DNA of 12,587 nucleotides, taken from positions 1 to 12,587 of the forward strand of contig JAXMBX010000086.1 of assembly GCA_046349635.1 (NCBI GenBank), read 5' to 3'. Under the pieces are notes generated by a model, which saw nothing but the letters and a program-made list of their open reading frames with translations, ran no database searches and was not told the origin of the DNA. This DNA comes from JAXMBX01 sp046349635. GTDB lineage: Bacteria > Planctomycetota > Planctomycetia > Planctomycetales > Planctomycetaceae. Positions 1 to 7,270 of the stretch are shown here, piece by piece. Each line of letters begins with the position of its first letter. Position 1 is the stretch's first letter. The position numbers and the translations under genes were made by a program.

Positions 1-6
1 TGATTT

Positions 7-37
7 CGGGGGCTTCCGCTGGCGCGGTGCGCCCCCG
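7..37. other. GC-rich two-tier hairpin of unknown role
   Basis: Positions 7-13 (CGGGGGC) pair perfectly with 31-37 (GCCCCCG). Inside them, 16-19 (CCGC) pair with 24-27 (GCGG) around a TGGC loop. Together they make a strong 7+4 bp hairpin with a small internal bulge. No T-run follows on either strand, so it is not a classic terminator by itself. It lies just beyond the likely terminator of the aldehyde dehydrogenase gene and may belong to the 3' end of a gene left of the window. Confidence 0.4.
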
Positions 38-50
38 CCACCCAATATTC

Positions 51-71
51 AAAACACTGGCAGAGCCAGTG
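51..71 (-). terminator. Likely Rho-independent terminator of the aldehyde dehydrogenase gene
   Basis: A perfect 7-bp inverted repeat, CACTGGC (55-61) and GCCAGTG (65-71), encloses a 3-base loop. Read on the minus strand it is followed at once by TTTTG (54 down to 50) and an AT-rich stretch. It sits about 15 bases past the stop codon of the minus-strand aldehyde dehydrogenase gene, as expected for an intrinsic terminator. The stem is short and the T-run has only four bases, so efficiency is uncertain. Confidence 0.6.
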
Positions 72-85
72 CCAGCTAGAGAAAG

Positions 86-1567
86 TCAGCTGAGGTTCAT
101 GGTGACGGTTTTGAGTTCGGTGTAGTTGGCGAGGGCGGCTTCGCCGAGTTCACGGCCGATGCCGCTCATCTTGAAACCACCGAACGGCGCTGCGGCGTCG
201 AAGACGTCGTAGCAGTTCACCCAGACGGTTCCCGCGCGGACGCTGGCGGCGAACTTGTGGGCCTTCTTGACGTCGCTGGTCCAGATCGCGGCGGCGAGAC
301 CATAGAAGGTTTGATTCGCCCGCTGGATGACTTCATCGACGCTCTTGAAGGGCAACACGCTCAAGACCGGGCCGAAGATTTCATCGGTGGCGATGGGCAT
401 GTCGTCGCGGACGTTATCGAAAATGGTGGGTTGGACGTAGAAACCCTTGTCGCCGTGGCGGGCGCCACCGGTGACGCAATCGGCGCCGGCAGCTTTCCCC
501 TTTTCGATGTAGCTCAGGATCTTGTCGAATTGATCCTGATCGACCTGGGGACCCTGGCTGGTTTCCATGTCGAAGGGGTTGCCGAGCTTGCGTTCCTTGG
601 CGCGGGAGACGAGTTTCTGCACGAATTCCTTGTGGACTTTTTCTTCGACGAAGACGCGGCTGCCGGCACAGCAGCATTGTCCCTGGTTGAAGAACAAGCC
701 GAATTCGGTCCCGGCGACGGCGTCGTCGAGGTTCGAGTCTGCGAAGACGACGTTGGGGCTCTTGCCGCCGAGTTCGAACGTGAGGCGCTTCAGAGTGGTA
801 GCGGCGTCCGCCATGATGATCTGGGCGGTGCGATGTTCGCCGGTGAAGGCGATTTTATCGACCTGCGGATGCTTGACGAGGGCGGCGCCGGCGGTGGGGC
901 CGTAGCCGGGGACGATGTTGATGACTCCGGGAGGGATGCCGGCTTCCATGGCGAGTTCGCCGAAGCGGAGGCAGGAGAGAGGAGTCTGTTCGGCGGGCTT
1001 CATGACGATGGTGCAACCTGCGGCGAGGGCAGGGGCCCACTTCCAGGCGACCATCAGGAGGGGGAAGTTCCAGGGGATGATCTGTCCGGCGACCCCCATC
1101 GGTTCGCGGCGAGTGTAGCAGAAGTAGTTGCCACGAATGGGGATGGTCTGGCCGTGGATCTTGTCAGCCCAGCCTGCGTAATAGCGGAGGCAATCGATGG
1201 CGAGTGGGAGGTCGGCGGCACGGCTGTCGCGGATGGGTTTGCCGTTGTCGAGAGTTTCGAGGGCGGCGAGTTCATCGAGGTGTTTTTCGGCGAGGTCAGC
1301 GAGGCGGTTGAGGAGGATGCCACGGTCGCGGGCATCCATTTTGGACCAGGGGCCGGACTCGAAGGCCTTGCGGGCGGCTTTGGCGGCCTTGTCGATATCG
1401 GCTGCGTCCCCTTCGGCGACATCGGCGATTTTTTCTTCGGTGGCGGGGTTATAAGTGGCGAACGTCTTGCCACTCACACTGTCGACCCATTTGCCGTCGA
1501 TCAGGAGTTTGGTCTGGCGGACTTTGGGGAGGGCATAGGATTTCGGTTCAGCGACTGCGGTGGCCAT
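86..1567 (-). CDS. NAD(P)-dependent aldehyde dehydrogenase (ALDH1/2-like)
   Basis: This 493-residue protein oxidises an aldehyde to the carboxylic acid with NAD(P)+, probably in the cytoplasm; the substrate cannot be read from the sequence. It has the full-length ALDH fold: PWNF with Asn166, the cofactor-binding Lys189 in MKPAEQTP, the general base Glu265 in FELGGKSP, the nucleophile Cys299 in the CCC triplet of NQGQCCCAGSR, EIFGPVL, and PFGGFKMSG near the C-terminus. Length matches the family (about 490-500). The usual cofactor-loop motif GSTxxG after FTG is replaced by GEHRTA (243-248). I think I have seen similar variants in planctomycete relatives but cannot confirm it. The ATG start is supported by GGAG eight bases upstream (plus-strand 1576-1579). 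The gene stands alone and is divergent from pdxJ, with a likely terminator just after it. Betaine-aldehyde or other ALDH subfamilies remain possible. Confidence 0.95.
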   Translation of the reverse strand: MATAVAEPKSYALPKVRQTKLLIDGKWVDSVSGKTFATYNPATEEKIADVAEGDAADIDKAAKAARKAFESGPWSKMDARDRGILLNRLADLAEKHLDELAALETLDNGKPIRDSRAADLPLAIDCLRYYAGWADKIHGQTIPIRGNYFCYTRREPMGVAGQIIPWNFPLLMVAWKWAPALAAGCTIVMKPAEQTPLSCLRFGELAMEAGIPPGVINIVPGYGPTAGAALVKHPQVDKIAFTGEHRTAQIIMADAATTLKRLTFELGGKSPNVVFADSNLDDAVAGTEFGLFFNQGQCCCAGSRVFVEEKVHKEFVQKLVSRAKERKLGNPFDMETSQGPQVDQDQFDKILSYIEKGKAAGADCVTGGARHGDKGFYVQPTIFDNVRDDMPIATDEIFGPVLSVLPFKSVDEVIQRANQTFYGLAAAIWTSDVKKAHKFAASVRAGTVWVNCYDVFDAAAPFGGFKMSGIGRELGEAALANYTELKTVTMNLS

Positions 1568-1729
1568 GGTGACAGCTCCGTTCGTGAAATCAGCGACAGA
1601 AATGAATTTGAGGGAGACAGAAAGGTCTCCGAGTCAATCATATTCAATTTTGGCGGGGACAAGTAGAATGGAACGGCCAAATTGGGGCTTTCATTTCCGT
1701 AAAGGACAGGTGAGGGAGCGGTTTCAGCG
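1568..1729. promoter_or_regulatory. Divergent intergenic region (aldehyde dehydrogenase / pdxJ)
   Basis: This 162-bp gap lies between two divergent start codons, so promoters for both directions should be here. It contains an AT-rich core (about 1636-1660), the natural place for the -10 elements. I could not find a well-spaced -35/-10 pair for either gene. An imperfectly significant inverted repeat GGAGAC-N6-GTCTCC lies at 1613-1630. The pdxJ start is preceded by GGGAG at 1714-1718, 11 bases upstream, a slightly long spacing. Confidence 0.5.
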
Positions 1730-2449
1730 ATGGCAAAACTGGGTGTGAATATCGACCACGTGGCGACAGTTCGGCAGGCCCGGCGGACGATTGAACCGGA
1801 TCCCGTGTGGGCGGCGGCGCTGGCGGAACTGGGGGGGGCGGACGGGATCACGCTGCATTTGCGGGAGGACCGGCGACACATCCAGGACCGGGATCTGCGG
1901 GTGCTGAAGGAGACGGTGCAGGTGAAACTGAATCTCGAGATGGCGGTCTCGGAAGAGATTACGAAGATTGCCCTGGAGGTGCTGCCGTCCCAAGTGACGC
2001 TGGTGCCGGAGAAACGCCAGGAGGTGACGACGGAGGGGGGGCTGGACGTGCTGGGGAATACGGCGCGGCTGAAAGAGGTGATCCAGCAGTTTCACGATGC
2101 GGGGATCGAGGTGAGCCTGTTCATCGATCCGGATGCGCGGCAGATCGAGGCGTCCCGGGCGCTGGGGGTGGCGGCGGTGGAATTGCATACGGGAAAATAT
2201 GCCGATGCGAAGCTGGGGAGCGAGCAGGATCGGGAATACATGGCGCTGGTGGAGGCGGGAACGTTTGCCCGGAATCTGGATCTGATCCTGCATATGGGTC
2301 ACGGGTTGACGTATCGCAATGTGATGCGGATCGCGGAGATTCCCGGCGTGGAGGAATTGAATATCGGGCACAGCATCGTAGCGCGTTCGATTTTCGTCGG
2401 GTTCGAGCAGGCGGTGCGGGAAATGAAGCGGCTGATCCAGCCGGCGTGA
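1730..2449 (+). CDS. pdxJ: Pyridoxine 5'-phosphate synthase
   Basis: PdxJ condenses 1-deoxy-D-xylulose 5-phosphate with 3-amino-2-oxopropyl phosphate to give pyridoxine 5'-phosphate, the ring-closing step of the DXP-dependent vitamin B6 pathway. It is a cytoplasmic TIM barrel that forms octamers. The 239 residues match the family length and are recognisable end to end: GVNIDH (5-10), HLREDRRHI (His43 and Arg45, equivalent to E. coli His45 and Arg47), NLEMA (Glu70, equivalent to Glu72), VPEKRQEVTTEGGLDV (92 onwards), ELHTG (Glu151), GHGLTY (His191, equivalent to His193) and LNIGHSI. The residue pair before GHGLTY is HM rather than the more usual NA or HA. G-runs of eight (1831-1838) and seven (2035-2041) bases lie inside the gene yet the frame is intact. 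It is followed after 42 bases by the broken LOG gene and may head that transcript. Confidence 0.97.
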   Translation: MAKLGVNIDHVATVRQARRTIEPDPVWAAALAELGGADGITLHLREDRRHIQDRDLRVLKETVQVKLNLEMAVSEEITKIALEVLPSQVTLVPEKRQEVTTEGGLDVLGNTARLKEVIQQFHDAGIEVSLFIDPDARQIEASRALGVAAVELHTGKYADAKLGSEQDREYMALVEAGTFARNLDLILHMGHGLTYRNVMRIAEIPGVEELNIGHSIVARSIFVGFEQAVREMKRLIQPA

Positions 2450-2491
2450 CAGAAATTTTGACAAGCCTCACAAGTTTTGGAATGCAGCGCT

Positions 2492-3404
2492 ATGGCAGAG
2501 ACACCCTCCGACCCACAACCGTCCGGAAATCCGATCCGGGACAGGCCTAAGCCCCCTGCCCAGAATGGGGATTATTCGTCCGTGGAATCGCTCGACACTC
2601 CGGAAGGGAAGAAGAATGCCGGCGTGCAGGTGATGAGTTCCGAGACGGAGATGATGCAGCCCTCGGGTGCGACGAAGAAGACGATCGCGGCTGGATGAAC
2701 GGCGGTTGCTGGAAGGGCCGCGAACGCGAAGCAGCGAATTCTTTCGGCTGATCCGGATCATGCTGGAATTCGTGCGGGGGTTCCGGGCGTTGCACTTCGT
2801 GGGGCCGTGCGTGACGGTGTTCGGCTCGGCTGCGGTTCAAGGAACAGCATCCGTATTACCAGTTGGCGCGGGAGACGGGGGCGGCGATCGCGAAACGGGG
2901 ATACACCGTGATGACCGGAGGTGGGCCGGGGATCATGGAGGCGGCGAACCGGGGGGCGAAGGAGTCGGGGGGGACGTCGATTGGGTACAATATCGTGCTG
3001 CCGCATGGGCAGTTCGCGAATCCGTACCTGGATCGGTTCGTGCTGTTCCGGTATTTCTTCATCCGAAAGGTGATGCTGGTGAAGTATTCGCAGGCGTTCA
3101 TCATCATGCCGGGGGGATTCGGGACGCTGGACGAGGCCTTTTGAAGCGGTGACGCTTGATCCAGACGGAGAAGGTGCAGCATTTCCCGGTGATCTTCATG
3201 GGGCGGAGTTACTGGCAGCCGATGTTTGAGTTTCTGCAGGAGCGGCTGCTGAAGGCGCAGACGATTGACCAGCGGGACATGGATCGGATTCTGCTGACGG
3301 ATTCGGTGAGCGACGTGATGCAGGAACTGGAGCGGTGTCCGGTGAAGCCTGCAGATCCGAACAAGCAGCCTTCGTTCACGCGGCGGTGGTGGCTGGGAGA
3401 GTAG
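2492..3404 (+). pseudogene. LOG-family (TIGR00730 / 'lysine decarboxylase-like') protein, broken by four +1 frameshifts
   Basis: Three frames together spell one LOG-family protein of about 302 residues. LOG proteins are Rossmann-fold enzymes that hydrolyse nucleoside 5'-monophosphates to base plus ribose phosphate (as in cytokinin activation), often mislabelled lysine decarboxylase. The pieces read MAETPSD...TIAA (a polar, probably disordered N-terminal extension), DERRLLEGPRTRSSEFF...VTVFGSA, RFKEQHPYYQLARE...GGGPGIMEAANRG...PGGFGTLDEAF, then EAVTL and IQTEKVQHFP...RRWWLGE. The diagnostic GGGPG and PGGxGTxxE motifs are intact. Restoring the family reading needs one base removed at each of four places: G at 2693/2694, G at 2832, T in 3139-3142 and T in 3156/3157. 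All four are insertions; 913 minus 4 is divisible by three. As written, translation from 2492 stops at 2698. It is either a real pseudogene or a stretch of poor sequence; the neighbours pdxJ and the FG-GAP gene are intact. Confidence 0.85.
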
Positions 3405-3408
3405 AGGA
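3403..3408 (+). promoter_or_regulatory. Ribosome binding site deciding the FG-GAP gene start
   Basis: AGAGGA lies 7 bases before the ATG at 3416 and overlaps the TAG stop of the LOG gene. It favours this start over an upstream in-frame start at 3335, which would lie inside the LOG coding region and bury the signal peptide. Confidence 0.7.
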
Positions 3409-3415
3409 CGAACCG

Positions 3416-5890
3416 ATGTCAGCATTATGGCGGATTGGATTCATGGTGCTGGTGTGCGGGAGTTCCGCATGGGGAGTGGAACCGGAGTGGTCGGGGAAAG
3501 GATCGCACCGGATTCTGGTCGAGGTCCCGCCGGTGGATTTGAAAGGACGGCCGAGTGATGAGCTGGTGGCACGCTGCCGTGTGGAGTGGCAGAAGATTCT
3601 GGCGAAGGAGGGGCTGAAAGGAGCTGTCTCGCTCAAGAGCCTGGAAGTCCACAAATATGATCCGGCGACCGGGAAGGCGGAGGAGTATGCGGGGTGGGTG
3701 AAGGGAAAAGCGGCGCGGCCTTGCCGGTATGAGGATGACCGGTTTCCGGACCCGCTGTACAGCAGGGATGGGCGGGCGAGCGAGTCTCCGAATGGGCGGG
3801 CCCGGAAGACGGAGCGGCCACGGATTGCGCGGTTGTTCAATCGGGAGCAGGATCCGACGAGCGGGCATCTGGTGTGGACGCACACGCAGGTGGGGAACCA
3901 GGCTTCACGATATGCGATTTATTTCGACCTGACATCCAGAAGACTGAGGGAGAATATCAGCCCAGCGCCGTGGATCGGGGATGTGGATCTGTTGCGAAGT
4001 GAGACGGGGGCGCTGCTGGGGGGATTCGCGCATTTCACGGCGACGGGAGGGGATCTGAATGGGGACGAGTTGTTTGACATTGTCGCTGGGACGGAGAAGG
4101 GGGATCTGATCTGGTTTCCCAATCGGGGGGAGTCGGGGAAGCCAAGATTCCAGGGGGGTGACCCGCTACGGGATGAAGAGGGGTTGATGGATGCGGGCTG
4201 GTACGCGGCGCCGTTTGTGGTGGACTGGAACAAGGATGGATTGAACGACCTGCTGGTGGGGACGGCGGGGAATGTGATCCTGTGGTGGAAGAATGTGGGA
4301 GACAAGCAGCAGCCGAAGTTTCAGTATGCCGGTTACGTGCAGACGGAGGGGAAGCGATTAGCGGTGCCGGAGCAACCGGTGGCGGAAGATCCAAACGGGA
4401 TTTTCAAACGGGATTACTACAACCAGCCCTGGGTTGGAGATGTGAACGGTGATGGCGAAGTGGATGTCGTGACCGGTGGTTACACGACGGGGCGGATCTT
4501 TTATTTCCGTGGGCTGGGACGGGACAAGGAGGGGCTGCCGCGCTTGGCGGAGGCAGTCGAGCTGAAAGCGGACGGGGAGGCAATCGACACGGTGTGGGCG
4601 GCCGCACCGTCGATGATGGACGTCGATGGCGACGGATTACTCGATCTGTTGACGGGAGGGTGGTTCTGGTCAGGGATTACGCGAAAGCCTGCACCTGGAG
4701 AGGATGATTACCTGCGGTACTATCGGAACGTGGGGACGAAGGAGGCGCCTGCGTTCCAGCGCGAGGAGTTTCCGAAGGAGGGGAAATTTCCGAGCGGAAA
4801 CATTGCGCGGCCGACGGTTGTGGACTACAACGCCGATGGAAAAGCGGATCTGCTGGTGAGCGACAATTCGGGGCGGGTGTTTGTGTTTTTGAATGTCGGT
4901 GAGCCGGGGAAACCGCGCTGGAAGATGACGGCCGAGTCCCTGACGATTCCGTGGGGGTTTGTGTCGCAGGTGGATGTCTCCGCGGTGACGGCGGATTTCG
5001 ACAAGGATGAGACGGCGGAGATCCTGGTGGGGAGCACGATTTCGACATTGCGGGGTGGGGTCCGTGCGCCGAGCGTGGAGCATCGCGGGGTCGCGAAGGT
5101 GAAGGGGTCGCCGATTGAGCATCCGGGACCGGGGTATGGGGACGGGTATCTGTACACCTGGCCTGCGGATTGGGATGGAGACGGGTGGACGGATCTATTG
5201 TGGGGGACGCAGCAGGGGAATATTTACGTGCATCGGAAGACGCTGGGGAAAGACCCGACGGCGTTTGAGGAGGGGGAATTGCTGACGCTGTCGACAGGGG
5301 GGCCGTTGCAGGTGGGGCCGCCGGTGGTGAAGAACGCCGCGGAGGCGAAGGACTTCACGGTGTTGCAGGGGTCGCGGATCATCATGGCGACGGAAGACTT
5401 TGACCGGGACGGGCTGCTGGATCTGCTGGTGACGGAAACTTATGGGAACTTGTGGTTCTTTCGCCGCATCAAACAGGGGGAAAAGTTGACGCTGTCTCCG
5501 GGCATAAAGCTGACGAAGCTCCCTTCGCGGACGGAGTCGCTGGTGTTTGATGACTGGAACGGGGACGGGAAGCCGGATCTGCTGCTGGGGGGGAATGCCG
5601 TGCACCCGGTGGAGGTGTTTTTCAACAAGAGCCAGGCGGGTCAGCCTGGGCTGGAGAGGGTGAAACATCTGGAGGGGATTCCGTATGTGTTCTGGGGGGC
5701 GAAGCCGCGGGCGGTGGACTGGAATGGAGACGGGGACGTGGATTTGATGATCCAAAGTGAGTTTTTTTCGTTCTGGGGGGAGAGGTCATTCCTGACGCAT
5801 GGATATCGGGAGGGGTTTTTCGTGTCGAAGGAGGGGGCGGGGACGGGACCGGTATTGGAGGAACGGCGTAGGGTAGGGCCATTTGACTAA
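3416..5890 (+). CDS. Secreted FG-GAP/VCBS-repeat protein with ten calcium-loop repeats
   Basis: An 824-residue exported protein. From the ATG at 3416 it begins with a Sec signal peptide (MSALWRIG, hydrophobic FMVLVCGSSAWG, likely cut before VEPEW). An N-terminal region of about 180 residues that I do not recognise follows. Ten FG-GAP/VCBS units then start near residues 211, 268, 340, 400, 468, 525, 583, 660, 711 and 766. Most carry a DxDxDGxxDLL-type calcium loop, for example VDWNKDGLND, GDVNGDGEVD, MDVDGDGLLD, VDYNADGKAD, ADWDGDGWTD, EDFDRDGLLD and DDWNGDGKPD, followed by a (L)LVG/T strand. The first (GDLNGDELFD) and sixth (ADFDKDETAE) lack the loop glycine. Such repeats fold as integrin-like beta-propellers, used for surface adhesion or glycan binding; the ligand is unknown here. 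The stop codon overlaps the start of the BNR gene by one base (TAATG), so the two are probably translated together. Confidence 0.85.
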   Translation: MSALWRIGFMVLVCGSSAWGVEPEWSGKGSHRILVEVPPVDLKGRPSDELVARCRVEWQKILAKEGLKGAVSLKSLEVHKYDPATGKAEEYAGWVKGKAARPCRYEDDRFPDPLYSRDGRASESPNGRARKTERPRIARLFNREQDPTSGHLVWTHTQVGNQASRYAIYFDLTSRRLRENISPAPWIGDVDLLRSETGALLGGFAHFTATGGDLNGDELFDIVAGTEKGDLIWFPNRGESGKPRFQGGDPLRDEEGLMDAGWYAAPFVVDWNKDGLNDLLVGTAGNVILWWKNVGDKQQPKFQYAGYVQTEGKRLAVPEQPVAEDPNGIFKRDYYNQPWVGDVNGDGEVDVVTGGYTTGRIFYFRGLGRDKEGLPRLAEAVELKADGEAIDTVWAAAPSMMDVDGDGLLDLLTGGWFWSGITRKPAPGEDDYLRYYRNVGTKEAPAFQREEFPKEGKFPSGNIARPTVVDYNADGKADLLVSDNSGRVFVFLNVGEPGKPRWKMTAESLTIPWGFVSQVDVSAVTADFDKDETAEILVGSTISTLRGGVRAPSVEHRGVAKVKGSPIEHPGPGYGDGYLYTWPADWDGDGWTDLLWGTQQGNIYVHRKTLGKDPTAFEEGELLTLSTGGPLQVGPPVVKNAAEAKDFTVLQGSRIIMATEDFDRDGLLDLLVTETYGNLWFFRRIKQGEKLTLSPGIKLTKLPSRTESLVFDDWNGDGKPDLLLGGNAVHPVEVFFNKSQAGQPGLERVKHLEGIPYVFWGAKPRAVDWNGDGDVDLMIQSEFFSFWGERSFLTHGYREGFFVSKEGAGTGPVLEERRRVGPFD

Positions 5891-7004
5891 TGATCAGGGT
5901 TCACGAAACAGGATTGGTGTATCGGAATCCAAAGCCGTGGTTGCGCGCGGTGCAGGCGTGGCACCCCTCTATCGCAGTGCTGGAATCGGGGGAGTGGGTG
6001 TGTGGTTTCGATCTGGGGGAGGCGGCGGAGAGCCTGGACTATCGGACGTATGTGTCGCGTTCATCTGATGAGGGGAAGAGTTGGAGCGAACCGGTGCGGC
6101 TGCTGGCGGATCTTCCTGAGCAGCGAAGTACGCATACGTTGCGGATCAGCGGGTTGCGGGATGGGACTCTGGTGGCGTGCGGGGCGCGGTTCTTTCGGGA
6201 TAATCCGGAGGAGGGACTGACGAATCGGGCGAACCTGGGGTTCGTGCCGTTGGACTTGCTGTTGCTGCGAAGCCGGGACGGGGGACGGAGCTGGAGCGAG
6301 CCGCAGGTGATTCGGCCTCCGTTGGCAGGGCCGGCGTTTGAAGTCTGTCATGCGGTGACGGAGTTGTCGGACGGGCGGTGGTTGTGGCCGACGCAGACCT
6401 GGCCGGGGTGGGAGGGGGATCTTCCGAACGGGATGAAGGCTGTGGCGTTTGTGTCGCGGGATCGAGGAAAAACGTGGAATGAATTTTTAGACATCTTCGA
6501 GCGGTGGGTGAGGGAATCTGTCATTTTGAGGTGTCGGTGGTGGAGTTGTCTTCGGGGAAGTTGTTGAGCGTGGCGTGGGCGTATCATATGGCGAGCGGGA
6601 AGACGCTGCCGACGCCGTATGCGGTCAGCGAGGAGGGCGTACATTTCGGCGCATCCCGTTTTTCTAAGCCGCAGCAGACCGGGTTCCTGGGACAGACGGC
6701 GAAATTGCTGGCGTTGCCGGGGGATCGGGTGTTGTGTGTCTATCGGCGTGTGGATCGGCCCGGATTGTGGGGAGAGTTGGCGGAGATCCGGGAGGGAGTC
6801 TGGCAAAAAAACGCGGAAAGTTGCCTGTGGTCAGGGGGGCCTGCGGGAATGGAGGGAAAGACGAATACGAGCGATGAGCTGGCGGCGTTGAAATTCGGCT
6901 TTCCGAGCCTGAGCCTGCTTCCAAACGGGGAGATACTGGTGGTTTTCTGGTGTGAAGAGGAGGGGATTCAGAATATCCGGTGGCTGCGTCTGGAGGGGGT
7001 GTGA
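5890..7004 (+). pseudogene. BNR-repeat sialidase-like protein, frame broken near 6505
   Basis: Two adjacent frames together give one BNR/Asp-box protein of about 371 residues, a usual length for the sialidase-like six-bladed propeller family. The first part (5890 onward) has three Asp boxes, SSDEGKSW (58-65), SRDGGRSW (128-135) and SRDRGKTW (189-196), the S-x-D-x-G-x-(T/S)-W signature. The second part begins around GEGICHFEVSVVELSSG (from about 6507) and ends at 7004 with a family-like C-terminus. One missing base near 6505-6510 (after ERW) explains the break; as written the first frame ends at 6567. Arginines of a sialidase active site could not be assigned, so enzymatic activity is unproven. 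No signal peptide is visible at the N-terminus, unlike the coupled FG-GAP protein upstream. The ATG overlaps the upstream TAA. Either a genuine lesion or a sequencing error. Confidence 0.75.
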
Positions 7005-7091
7005 AGTGTGGTCGGGAATCGGCCTCCCTCTTGCTGTCACTCCCCCGGAACTGTTAGATTATTAAGACAATATAGTCCAAGTCGAAGCAGT

Positions 7092-7105
7092 TCTCCCCGG
7101 GGAGA
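7092..7105. repeat. Perfect 14-bp palindrome (possible operator)
   Basis: TCTCCCCGGGGAGA reads identically on both strands. It lies 20 to 40 bases downstream of the AT-rich block that may hold the promoter of the ATPase gene, a position suited to a repressor site. With no spacer it would make a poor RNA hairpin, so a DNA-binding dimer site is more likely than a terminator. No known regulator can be named. Confidence 0.35.
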
Positions 7106-7163
7106 CGGTCCAGATTCCCCGGCTTTCGACTGAATCTCTTTCAAATCCTTGCTTTGCGTGAAA

Positions 7164-7177
7164 AAAATCCGGATTTT
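7164..7177. repeat. Perfect 14-bp palindrome (possible operator)
   Basis: AAAATCCGGATTTT is self-complementary and lies about 95 bases before the preferred ATPase start codon. It is unlike the GC-rich palindrome at 7092 in sequence, so the two are not copies of one site. It could be a regulator-binding site or chance. Confidence 0.3.
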
Positions 7178-7270
7178 GCGAGACCTGTTTCCCTGTTTGT
7201 GGGTTCATTGGGAGTCTTCCCTCGTCGACAAGTATTGGCCCCTTTTAAAACATACCTGCCGGGATCGCGG

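Larger units (their letters stand above)
7005..7270 (+). promoter_or_regulatory. 266-bp intergenic region with AT-rich block and two palindromes
   Basis: It separates the BNR gene from the ATPase gene and probably carries the promoter of the latter. The most AT-rich block is 7054-7075 (contains TTAGATTATTAAG and TATAGT), the likeliest -10 area, but no good -35 partner is seen. Two perfect 14-bp palindromes follow at 7092-7105 and 7164-7177. No terminator with a T-run was found after the BNR gene. The frame of the ATPase stays open upstream to TTG 7154, so part of this stretch could be coding if a non-ATG start is used. Confidence 0.4.

Noticed and set aside
1613..1630. Inverted repeat GGAGAC-N6-GTCTCC in the divergent promoter region as an operator
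   Set aside because: Six-base arms with a free choice of spacer are expected by chance in a region of this size, so it is not listed as a feature.
257..1666. A 469-codon open frame on the plus strand opposite the aldehyde dehydrogenase
   Set aside because: Its translation is a low-complexity Gly/Ala/Asp/Glu/Val-rich chain with no recognisable motif, and the other strand encodes a full-length ALDH with all catalytic residues. It is a mirror of GC-rich codons.
2492..3404. Programmed ribosomal frameshifting to make the LOG protein
   Set aside because: Four shifts in one 300-codon gene, with no slippery heptamer plus pseudoknot arrangement visible at the shift points, is far outside known programmed frameshifting.
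3335..3415. Longer FG-GAP protein starting at 3335
   Set aside because: This start overlaps the conserved C-terminal coding region of the LOG gene and would put 27 polar residues ahead of a good signal peptide; the ATG at 3416 has its own ribosome site.
5890..7004. Calling the BNR protein a true sialidase
   Set aside because: Asp boxes occur in many non-sialidase propellers, and I cannot assign the arginine triad or the catalytic Tyr/Glu from the broken sequence.
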